In this document: piece after piece, positions 1-6,051 of the stretch
Layout: every line of letters begins with the position of its first letter
Numbering within the stretch: position 1 is the stretch's first letter
Assembly: GCA_036310185.1 (NCBI GenBank)
Contig: JAXJSH010000121.1
Coordinates: 1 to 18,831, forward strand
DNA from: JALENY01 sp036310185
Lineage (GTDB): Bacteria; Bacillota; Clostridia; Lachnospirales; Lachnospiraceae
Reading direction: 5' to 3'
DNA length: 18,831 nt
The notes under the pieces: model-generated
Databases searched by the model: none
What the model saw: the letters and a program-made list of their open reading frames with translations, nothing else
Told to the model about the DNA's origin: nothing
Position numbers and translations under genes: made by a program

Positions 1-81
1 AAAACATGAGAAAGCAGCCCGAATAGGGCGGATTTCGAATGTTTTTAGGATTACGGGAGCATAAAATGCGGAGTAATCCGT

Positions 82-120
82 AGGTATCAGGGGGGCAAAA
101 TATCTTTTGACCCCAACATC
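82..120. repeat. Palindromic intergenic repeat, copy 1
   Basis: A hairpin forms from CAAAA (96-100) with TTTTG (105-109) and GGGG (91-94) with CCCC (111-114), with one mismatch between them. On the minus strand the right end reads ATGAT, five variable bases, then GGTCAAAAG. Both ends of the large palindrome at 1643-1712 follow the same plan. Both copies are also followed by a similar ATAATAATT tail. A second imperfect hairpin (48-54 with 73-79, inner GCAT/ATGC) lies just upstream. The copies look like members of one dispersed intergenic repeat family; the element may also stop transcription. Family membership is inferred from only two copies. Confidence 0.5.
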
Positions 121-132
121 ATATAATAATTA

Positions 133-161
133 TAGAAATCTGTATATTAATTTTGTATAAT
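133..161 (+). promoter_or_regulatory. Putative sigma-A promoter of the tubby-like gene
   Basis: A perfect -10 box TATAAT sits at 156-161. With a 17-bp spacer the -35 position (133-138) reads TAGAAA, four of six matches to TTGACA. It lies 64 bases upstream of the ATG at 225, which has its own GGGGAGA ribosome binding site at 214-220. Confidence 0.45.
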
Positions 162-224
162 ATGGTTAAACGTGAAAGTGAAAAAGAGCAATCATAATAT
201 TTTATACGAGAATGGGGAGAAAGT

Positions 225-1043
225 ATGATATTAGAAATTAATCAGATAAGTGCAAACGGAAAGAATCTTTTTGAAATCATCGAAGGCGGTCAGCTTCTTT
301 ATCAGGCACATTCACCGTGGTTACCTATGATAACAGATGCTGCCCGCAAAATTACCATGAGCGATCCGGCAGGGCAGAAAGTTTTTGAAACGAATTACAG
401 TTTTCTGGAAAATATGAGCGAAGCCATCGTTCCTTTTAAATATCTTCTGACTGGCGCGCAGAAGTTCAACCAATACAGTGTAGTAGATGCAGATGGAAAA
501 ACAATAGGCGCATTTTATTCAGAACTAAACGGGCTGATTGACAAAAAATTGTATTTACAGCGTGAAAATCGGGCAATCGTTGGTTATAGGAGATCCGTTG
601 GAAATAAAGAAGTTGTTTCTTTTTATCAAAATGAGCGGCAGGTAGGCCAGCTTACCAGATCAAATAGTACAGTGAATAATCAGGACCGGTATTTGCTCCA
701 TTTTCTGCCGGGATATGAATCATGGCTTCCCATTCTTGCATTTTTTACGGTGTATTATGATTTCATGTATCATAACAACAGCGGCAAAGTGATGATTGGA
801 TACTCTACGAAATATGTTTATACATACGATAAAAACAATAAAAAATATGATAAAAACTTTATCCGCAATAATTTTGGTCAGGCAGAGGACGACCGGATCA
901 ATGGAAAAGGAAGTAACAGTATGAAAGCGAAGGCATCTGTCGGAAATCTGACAATGAAGCAGTTCTGGACCATATTTGGAATTGGATGGGGCGTGGCGAT
1001 TTTGACAGCTGTTATCATTTTGCTGATTGTTTTTTTGTTATAG
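225..1043 (+). CDS. Tubby-C/LURP-one-like protein with C-terminal membrane anchor
   Basis: A 272-residue protein with a soluble, beta-rich N-terminal part (about 1-200) and one hydrophobic segment at the extreme C-terminus (about 247-271), so it is predicted to be tail-anchored with its body in the cytoplasm. The repeated pattern of short strands, including a VVDADGKTIG stretch near residue 90 and a second GNKEVVSFYQN-like strand pair near residue 125, resembles the tubby-C/LURP-one/phospholipid-scramblase fold, where such strands build a barrel around a central helix. The hydrophobic stretch at about 165-185 could be that central helix rather than a membrane span. The start is supported by GGGGAGA eight bases upstream. 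Function is not known; the fold assignment is a pattern-level guess. No terminator is seen before the next gene. Confidence 0.5.
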   Translation: MILEINQISANGKNLFEIIEGGQLLYQAHSPWLPMITDAARKITMSDPAGQKVFETNYSFLENMSEAIVPFKYLLTGAQKFNQYSVVDADGKTIGAFYSELNGLIDKKLYLQRENRAIVGYRRSVGNKEVVSFYQNERQVGQLTRSNSTVNNQDRYLLHFLPGYESWLPILAFFTVYYDFMYHNNSGKVMIGYSTKYVYTYDKNNKKYDKNFIRNNFGQAEDDRINGKGSNSMKAKASVGNLTMKQFWTIFGIGWGVAILTAVIILLIVFLL

Positions 1044-1210
1044 ACTAATATTTGTTTTATGAATTATTGCTTTCTTAAAAGATCATATGGCGAGAAGCTG
1101 GTTCGGAAGGGCTTGAACAGTATTGTAAAAATTGGCAATGAAGCAGGCTGAATAGTGTGTGGTAAAGTGGATACACTTATTTAAAAGATTAAAAGGAGTT
1201 AAAAAAATCA

Positions 1211-1645
1211 ATGGTTGAATCAGATACTATAAAATTGCTGCGGGAATGCGATGCCGGTATTAAAATGGGGATAGCCTCTATTGATGATGTTTTGGATTAT
1301 GTACATGATGAAAGGTTTCGAAAGTATCTTACAGATTGCAAAAATGAACATGATAAAATGAAAAAAGAAATTCAGCTTCTTTTAGATCAATATCATTATG
1401 AAGGGAAAAATCCAAATCCTATGGCCAAAAGCATGTCCTGGATCAAGACTAATGTGAAGCTGGTTATGAACGAATCGGATGAAACCATTGCCGATTTAAT
1501 GACGGATGGCTGTAATATGGGGGTAAAATCGCTCAACAAATACCTTAATCAATATAAAAGAGCTGATGAGAAGACCACGGATATTGTGCAGCGTGTGATA
1601 AATCTTGAAGAAAGGCTTGCTGTTGATATCCGACAGTTTTTATGA
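1211..1645 (+). CDS. Small helical ferritin-like (DUF2383-type) protein
   Basis: A 144-residue, almost wholly helical protein with no signal peptide or membrane segment. Amphipathic helices fall at about 3-30, 33-58, 70-103 and 118-143, giving a four-helix-bundle layout like DUF2383/ferritin-like small proteins. Glu12, Glu46 and His47 lie where such proteins often have metal ligands, but a complete ligand set cannot be shown by eye. The NPMAKSMSWIK-type turn near residue 70 matches small uncharacterised Lachnospiraceae proteins I recall. The start is supported by AAGGAG (1193-1198) about 12 bases upstream. The stop codon is followed within a few bases by a large palindrome that may end the transcript. 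Role unknown; a stress or storage bundle is possible. Confidence 0.55.
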   Translation: MVESDTIKLLRECDAGIKMGIASIDDVLDYVHDERFRKYLTDCKNEHDKMKKEIQLLLDQYHYEGKNPNPMAKSMSWIKTNVKLVMNESDETIADLMTDGCNMGVKSLNKYLNQYKRADEKTTDIVQRVINLEERLAVDIRQFL

Positions 1646-1712
1646 TACCATGGTCAAAAGGTCACATGTTTCATGCAGGCATGAAACATGTGACCTTTTG
1701 ATCCGGGTATCA
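1643..1712. repeat. Large palindromic intergenic repeat, copy 2
   Basis: A near-perfect 70-base palindrome. A 23-bp perfect stem (1654-1676 with 1679-1701) is separated by only two bases at the centre. It is extended, after a 4x4 internal loop, by a 7-bp outer stem TGATACC (1643-1649) with GGTATCA (1706-1712). Each end reads ATGAT, five variable bases, then GGTCAAAAG or GATCAAAAG, matching copy 1 near 82-120. No good T-run follows, so it is not a standard intrinsic terminator. It fits a dispersed palindromic (REP/MITE-like) unit or an RNA 3'-end stabiliser. Confidence 0.75.
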
Positions 1713-1791
1713 TAATAATTGAGAAACCAGTAACTGCGTGTTCAGATAAAATGGAACTCCATTAAAAACTGGAGAAAGTGAAAAGAATTTT

Positions 1792-2934
1792 ATGGAACAT
1801 TTAAAATGGAGATTGTGTAAAAGGTATAAAAAATTTAATAATAATACCATTGTAAGGGCAATAAAAGAATCATTTATATACAATTTATTTAAATCCCTAA
1901 TTGTGATTATGCTCATGGTATTGCTTATATTTCAGGTAAAACCTAAAAAGGCTTACATATATGCTGAATTAGAACAAATAGAGATAGATTCTTTAGATTA
2001 TCACTCAGAAGTGTTAGAAATAGGTGATATTCCGCGGAATTACATATCAATTAGCAGCAGGGACAAAATTGTAATCGACTTAAATGGATTATCGATTAAC
2101 GATACCGATTATTCGGATGGGGAGTATTTGGAAATATCTTCAGCAGGCAGTGCAAGCTCGTTTATAGACTTTTCTGGATCAATCAGTAAAGCATATTTTT
2201 ATGATGCAGCTTCAAATGTTAATCGGCACAGCATTATATATTCAAATTCTTCTTCCTGTCGTTTTATTGGCGAACAACATTTGGAGATTGATTGTGGAAC
2301 TGCATATATTGTTAATGACAACAGTGGGGAGAAAAAAGAATTAGATTGTACAGAGAGTCTGGTATTAACAAGTACTTCACACAGGAATATTATTAACGAA
2401 TATAAAGAACTTGTTGCTGATATAACGGAAGCGGATGGCAGCATTGGTGAAGAGCATGAAAATGAGTACCAGAATTATATCCGTATTATTGAACGATATA
2501 GCAATGAAGTAGAATATTCTGTGCGGATTTATACGGAACCTGCTGATTCAGAATCCGTAGATTCACAGCTTGAAGCCTGTTTTGTCGATTTTAATAGTAT
2601 AAATTCAGAACAGGCTGCTTCCTGTAAGGTAATAGCCAGCGGAAAACTCACGGTCTCATATACACCGACCGCTGAAGAATATGTATTGAAACAGCAGGAA
2701 CTTTATCTGTTCTCAGAGGATTCATCGTTAAATATTTCTTATGATATAGAAAATGACACTGCTTTTATTTCAGGCTATGTGGATGATGCCACATTATCGG
2801 AAATGGATCTGTTTCCGAATTTTTGGAATTGGTATTTTTCCAACATATATATGGCGCCCCTTACACTTATTTCAACCGTTTTTTCAGCAGTATCTATGAT
2901 GAATGCTTCAAAAAAAGAGAAAGAAGTTGACTGA
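1792..2934 (+). CDS. Unknown protein with two membrane segments and a large external domain
   Basis: A 380-residue protein that I do not recognise. A basic N-terminus (KWRLCKRYKK) precedes a hydrophobic helix at about 34-53. A polar, serine-, glutamate- and aspartate-rich region (about 55-345) with many short predicted strands follows. A second hydrophobic segment at about 347-371 comes just before a charged tail (KKEKEVD). By the positive-inside rule both termini are cytoplasmic and the middle is outside. The gene is more AT-rich than those from 4118 onward, which may indicate recent acquisition. The start is uncertain: the nearest purine-rich site (GGAG at 1771-1774) is 17 bases from the ATG, which is long. 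It lies between a palindromic repeat and a broken MATE gene. Confidence 0.55.
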   Translation: MEHLKWRLCKRYKKFNNNTIVRAIKESFIYNLFKSLIVIMLMVLLIFQVKPKKAYIYAELEQIEIDSLDYHSEVLEIGDIPRNYISISSRDKIVIDLNGLSINDTDYSDGEYLEISSAGSASSFIDFSGSISKAYFYDAASNVNRHSIIYSNSSSCRFIGEQHLEIDCGTAYIVNDNSGEKKELDCTESLVLTSTSHRNIINEYKELVADITEADGSIGEEHENEYQNYIRIIERYSNEVEYSVRIYTEPADSESVDSQLEACFVDFNSINSEQAASCKVIASGKLTVSYTPTAEEYVLKQQELYLFSEDSSLNISYDIENDTAFISGYVDDATLSEMDLFPNFWNWYFSNIYMAPLTLISTVFSAVSMMNASKKEKEVD

Positions 2935-2950
2935 GATTTGTCTCTATTGA

Positions 2951-3307
2951 CATAAAAATGGAAGTGTATTTTCTTTTACTGTTAATCAGGGAATTACACA
3001 GGGGATGCTGCCAATTGTGGTTTACTGCTATTCGTTCCGCCGATATAAAAGAATGAAGTCTGTAATCGGTTTTTCATCCGTTTGTACGATCAGTTTTTCT
3101 CTCATTTGCAGCATATGTTCGTATGTATTTGCACCACAGCTGATTCGCTTTTTCATCAACGATGCCGAAACGATACGCTATGGAACGGAGTTTTTGAAAG
3201 TGCGTTGTATCGCAGCTGCAATTTATCCGTTGCTGTTTGTGATCAGAAAAATACACGTTGCACTTCCGGAATCGTCACAAAAATTTGAAGAAAACAGAGG
3301 AAAATAA
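2951..3307 (+). pseudogene. Fragment of a MATE-family multidrug efflux transporter
   Basis: The reading frame is open from 2951, just after an in-frame TGA at 2948. It encodes VNQGITQGMLPIV followed by a YKRMK loop, a hydrophobic helix, FAPQLIRFFINDAETIRYG and CIAAAIYPLLFVI. This matches one internal stretch of a MATE (Na+/H+-coupled drug/cation antiporter) protein, including the conserved glutamine-rich turn and the APQLI-F--DAETI-YG loop. MATE proteins are about 450 residues; only about 90 are present, with no start and no remaining helices. The last 20 or so residues are charged and may be the original C-terminus joined by an internal deletion. The ATG at 3005 is an internal methionine, not a real start. 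The next gene begins three bases after the stop, as in MATE/XRE-cupin gene pairs. Confidence 0.75.
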
Positions 3308-3310
3308 CAC

Positions 3311-3865
3311 ATGGACTATTTATCACATAACGTAGCTGTAAATTTAAAACGACTGCGAAAGTCAAAAGGCATGAGCCTGGATGTTGCATCTGAACAGACA
3401 GGAGTAAGCAAAAGTATGCTTGCACAAATAGAAAAAGGCGGTGCCAATCCCTCTCTGGGAGTTCTGGGCAAAATTGCCAGTGGCCTTCGTGTACGGATTC
3501 AGGAGTTGATCGAGGCTCCGCCCATGGATACCTGCTTGGTAAAAGTGGCGGATACCATACCGACTAAGGAAATAGAAGGAAAATATCGTGTATGGACCTG
3601 TTTTCCGTATGAAGATAATCAGATGGTGGAGATTTACCGTATTGATATAGAGCCGGGTGAAGCCTATGTCAGCGGCGGACACGGAGAAAAGACCCGTGAG
3701 TATATTACGGTTCTGGATGGCCGGCTTACGATCGAATGTAACGGAGATTATTATGTTTTGACAAAAGAAGAAGTATTTCGATTCGAATCTGATCAGATGC
3801 ACATATACCGCAATGAAACATCAGAAAAACTCAGTTTTCTCTGTTTCTTTCAGGATTATCATTAG
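3311..3865 (+). CDS. XRE-family transcriptional regulator with cupin domain (PuuR-like architecture)
   Basis: A 184-residue cytoplasmic DNA-binding protein. An XRE-type helix-turn-helix occupies about residues 8-64, with SLDVASEQTGVSKSMLAQIEKG as its core. A cupin_2 sensor barrel at about 105-178 contains an SGGHGEKTREYI motif and a later SDQMHIYRN motif. E. coli PuuR, repressor of the putrescine-utilisation genes, has the same layout and almost the same length (185). GAGG at 3297-3300 provides a ribosome binding site. It starts three bases after the broken MATE gene, so it may once have controlled that transporter. Alternatively it controls the downstream aminotransferase/permease operon; two repeated motifs in that promoter region support this. 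The ligand cannot be read from sequence. Confidence 0.85.
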   Translation: MDYLSHNVAVNLKRLRKSKGMSLDVASEQTGVSKSMLAQIEKGGANPSLGVLGKIASGLRVRIQELIEAPPMDTCLVKVADTIPTKEIEGKYRVWTCFPYEDNQMVEIYRIDIEPGEAYVSGGHGEKTREYITVLDGRLTIECNGDYYVLTKEEVFRFESDQMHIYRNETSEKLSFLCFFQDYH

Positions 3866-3870
3866 AAATA

Positions 3871-3893
3871 TGTACAATATATTGGACGAAATG
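3871..3893. promoter_or_regulatory. Putative operator, copy 1
   Basis: A motif of the form TGTWCAATATAWWGGACRAA, sharing about 16 of 23 positions with the copy at 4019-4041. The core (3874-3888) matches 11 of 15 positions of the E. coli PuuR box as I recall it (AAAATATAATGAACA). It lies six bases after the XRE-cupin stop codon. Binding by that regulator is an inference. Confidence 0.4.
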
Positions 3894-3984
3894 TGTTTTG
3901 GAATTTAAATTAAAAAACTAGAAGAATTGAAAAAAGCCACGAAAAAAAAGAAAATTTGCAAAAAATAAGTTTGTAGAAAAAGTA

Positions 3985-4013
3985 TTGACAGAAAAGCTAT
4001 TCTATGATATTGT
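3985..4013 (+). promoter_or_regulatory. Putative promoter of the aminotransferase operon
   Basis: A perfect -35 box TTGACA at 3985-3990 and a 17-bp spacer place the -10 at 4008-4013 (TATTGT, four of six). Transcription would start near 4020, inside the second putative operator, about 100 bases before the aminotransferase start. No usable promoter was seen between the hairpin at 4046-4073 and the gene, so transcripts probably read through that hairpin. Confidence 0.5.
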
Positions 4014-4018
4014 ATGAT

Positions 4019-4041
4019 TGTTCAATATAAAGGACAAACAA
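4019..4041. promoter_or_regulatory. Putative operator, copy 2, over the transcription start
   Basis: Second copy of the motif at 3871-3893. It contains an imperfect dyad TGTTC-N8-GGACA. The core (4022-4036) also matches 11 of 15 positions of the recalled PuuR box. Its position just past the -10 box suits repression. The assignment to the adjacent XRE-cupin protein is inferred. Confidence 0.4.
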
Positions 4042-4045
4042 AGCG

Positions 4046-4078
4046 AAGGCGCTTATCGCAGGATAAGCGCCTTTTTCT
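4046..4078 (+). terminator. Intrinsic terminator-like hairpin in the operon leader
   Basis: AAGGCGCTTATC (4046-4057) pairs with GATAAGCGCCTT (4062-4073) around a 4-base loop and runs into TTTTTCT. It has the shape of a rho-independent terminator. It stands after the putative promoter and before the ribosome binding site at 4106. It may end the XRE transcript, attenuate the downstream operon, or both. Confidence 0.7.
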
Positions 4079-4117
4079 ATTACAAAAAGACTGTTTTATG
4101 AACTTGGGAGGCGCGGC

Positions 4118-5329
4118 ATGAGATTAAAAGACACAGGATTAACAGCACAGGATATTAAAGACAAAGTAAATAAGTATATGATTGAAACCTATGAACGTTT
4201 TGATTTTTTGGCAGAGACTGCAAAAGACATGTATATTTTTGATGAAAATGGTACTCCATATCTGGACTTTTATGCAGGCATCGCGGTAAACTCCGCAGGA
4301 AACTGTAATGAAAAAGTGGTTTCGGCTGTTAAAGATCAGGTGGATGATCTTATGCACACCTTCAATTATCCGTATACCATTCCGCAGGCACTTCTGGCTG
4401 AAAAGGTTTGTACGACCATTGGCATGGATAAGATTTTTTATCAGAACTCCGGTACAGAAGCAAACGAAGCTATGATCAAAATGGCACGTAAATATGGTGT
4501 GGAAAAATATGGTCCTCACAAATACAACATTGTAACGGCTGAGATGTCTTTCCATGGAAGAACGTTTGGTGCCATGAGTGCAACCGGTCAGCCGGATAAT
4601 GCATGCCAGATCGGTTTCGGTGATATGACACCTGGTTTTTCCTATGCAAAATTTAATGACCTTCAGTCATTTAAAGATGCATGCACAGAAAATACCATTG
4701 CCATCATGATTGAACCGGTACAGGGCGAAGGTGGCGTACATCCGGCAACACAGGAATTTATGAGCGGACTTCGTGAATTTTGTGATGAAAAAGGATTGCT
4801 GCTTCTTTTGGATGAAGTTCAGACTGGCTGGTGCAGAACCGGTGCGGTTATGTCTTACATGAATTACGGTGTAAAACCGGATATCGTATCTATGGCGAAA
4901 GCCCTGGGCGGCGGAATGCCCATTGGTGCCATCTGTGCCACAGAAGAAGTGGCAAAGGCCTTCAGCGCGGGTTCCCATGGAACAACATTTGGCGGTCATC
5001 CGATCAGCTGTGCAGCTGCACTTGCTGAGATCAATGAACTTCTGGATCGTGATCTGGCTGCAAATGCCGGAAAAATGGGTGCATATTTCATGGAAAAATT
5101 AAAAGCACTTCCGCATGTAAAAGAAGTAAGAGGTCAGGGGCTTTTAGTTGGTGTTGAGTTTGATGACACCGTCAGCGGTGTAGATGTAAAACATGGCTGT
5201 CTGGATCGTAAATTACTGATTACTGCCATCGGTGCACATACGATCCGTATGGTGCCTCCGCTGATTCTTACAGAAGAACACTGCGACAAAGCATTTGAGA
5301 TTATTAAGGAAACCGTAGAATCATTATAA
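4118..5329 (+). CDS. PLP-dependent class III aminotransferase (acetylornithine/GABA aminotransferase-like)
   Basis: A 403-residue cytosolic enzyme that moves an amino group from an omega-amine to a keto acid, usually 2-oxoglutarate. Family hallmarks are all present: FYQNSGTEANEAMIKMAR near residue 110 (phosphate-binding turn), SFHGRTFGAMSATGQ, EPVQGEGGVHPA, LLDEVQTGWCRTG, and the PLP lysine in MAKALGGG at Lys261. Length and motifs fit ArgD/GabT-type enzymes. A strong GGGAGG lies six bases before the ATG. No arginine-biosynthesis gene is nearby. Instead it heads a unit with a Cytidylate_kin2 protein and a permease-alcohol dehydrogenase fusion, which argues for catabolism of GABA, a diamine or a similar omega-amino compound rather than arginine synthesis. 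Substrate specificity within class III cannot be fixed by eye. Confidence 0.85.
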   Translation: MRLKDTGLTAQDIKDKVNKYMIETYERFDFLAETAKDMYIFDENGTPYLDFYAGIAVNSAGNCNEKVVSAVKDQVDDLMHTFNYPYTIPQALLAEKVCTTIGMDKIFYQNSGTEANEAMIKMARKYGVEKYGPHKYNIVTAEMSFHGRTFGAMSATGQPDNACQIGFGDMTPGFSYAKFNDLQSFKDACTENTIAIMIEPVQGEGGVHPATQEFMSGLREFCDEKGLLLLLDEVQTGWCRTGAVMSYMNYGVKPDIVSMAKALGGGMPIGAICATEEVAKAFSAGSHGTTFGGHPISCAAALAEINELLDRDLAANAGKMGAYFMEKLKALPHVKEVRGQGLLVGVEFDDTVSGVDVKHGCLDRKLLITAIGAHTIRMVPPLILTEEHCDKAFEIIKETVESL

Positions 5330-5356
5330 ATAAAACATAATGAAGGAGAGATGCAG

Positions 5357-5953
5357 ATGAAACATTTTGTAATTACCATAGGCTGTGAATATGGCAGCGG
5401 CGGTCCGGAAATCGGAAAAATGATTGCAGAGTCTCTTGGTATCGAATATTATGACAGAGATCTGGTTGACAAAGTGGTGGATAAACTTGGAGTGGACCGG
5501 GAACTGGTTGAAAAAGCAGATAAAGGAAATAATGTAAAGTACGAATTTGAGACAAAACTTGGTCCCAGATATGCAAATCTTACAAATCGTGTTATTTACG
5601 CACAGTTTGAAGTAATTCAGAAATTTGCAGAAAAATCCTCCTGTGTGATCATCGGAAGATGCAGTGATTATATTTTAAAAGACAGAGATGACTGTTTGAA
5701 TCTGTTTATTTACGCACCGGAAGAAACTCGTATCCGGCATATCATGGAGAGTCAGGGCCTTTCCAGAAAAGATGCTGGGGAAAAAGTAAAATATAATGAC
5801 GAGATGCTTCATGCCCGTTATAAATATATGACCGGTACATATCGCGGTGACAGAAATATGCGTCACATGATGATCGACAGCAGTATTTTAGGTTTGGAGA
5901 AAACCGCAAAATATATTATGCAGCTGATCGATTTAAGATTTGAAAACAGATAG
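5357..5953 (+). CDS. Cytidylate kinase-like family protein (Cytidylate_kin2/AAA_26)
   Basis: A 198-residue P-loop protein. The N-terminal strand runs into GCEYGSGGPEIGK, the degenerate P-loop typical of the Cytidylate_kin2 family. YYDRDLVDKV and CVIIGRCSDYIL (strand plus a conserved GR turn) follow, then a YAPEETRIRHIM lid-like segment and a MIDSS motif near the end. True CMP kinases carry GPAGSGKS, so the phosphoryl acceptor here is unknown. The ATG at 5357 is preferred over the one at 5351: AAGGAG (5343-5348) is eight bases from the former and only two from the latter. It sits 27 bases after the aminotransferase stop, so it is probably co-transcribed. Members of this family often accompany clostridial transport or metabolic genes and might act as regulators. 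Confidence 0.85.
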   Translation: MKHFVITIGCEYGSGGPEIGKMIAESLGIEYYDRDLVDKVVDKLGVDRELVEKADKGNNVKYEFETKLGPRYANLTNRVIYAQFEVIQKFAEKSSCVIIGRCSDYILKDRDDCLNLFIYAPEETRIRHIMESQGLSRKDAGEKVKYNDEMLHARYKYMTGTYRGDRNMRHMMIDSSILGLEKTAKYIMQLIDLRFENR

Positions 5954-5967
5954 TATATAGAACTAAC

Positions 5968-6020
5968 AAAGGCGTTAAAGAAAAACTCATAAAAAGAGTT
6001 GCTTTAACGCCTTTCATTTT
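5968..6020 (+). terminator. Hairpin between kinase-like gene and permease-ADH gene
   Basis: A 13-bp perfect stem AAAGGCGTTAAAG (5968-5980) with CTTTAACGCCTTT (6002-6014), with a second small stem AACTC/GAGTT inside the loop. It is followed by CATTTT, a broken T-run. It resembles the leader hairpin at 4046-4073 (same GGCGYT core). It may lower read-through into the fusion gene or protect the upstream mRNA. Confidence 0.6.
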
Positions 6021-6051
6021 AATCAGACAGCAGAGATGAGAGGACAGAGAT

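Noticed and set aside
1084..1151. Short frame reading KLVRKGLNSIVKIGNEAG between the first two genes
   Set aside because: Protein-like but fewer than 25 codons, with no start or ribosome binding site, and another frame over the same bases looks equally plausible.
1643..1712. Palindrome as a plain rho-independent terminator
   Set aside because: No T-run follows on the plus strand, the stem is unusually long, and the ends match another element in the window; a repeat unit explains it better.
1710..1916. Minus-strand frame of 68 codons
   Set aside because: It overlaps the palindrome and the start of the 1792-2934 gene on the other strand, with no ribosome site or family match.
4118..5329. Aminotransferase as biosynthetic ArgD
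   Set aside because: Motifs alone would allow it, but no arginine gene is adjacent and the neighbours are a permease-ADH fusion and an XRE-cupin regulator; kept as an alternative, not the main call.
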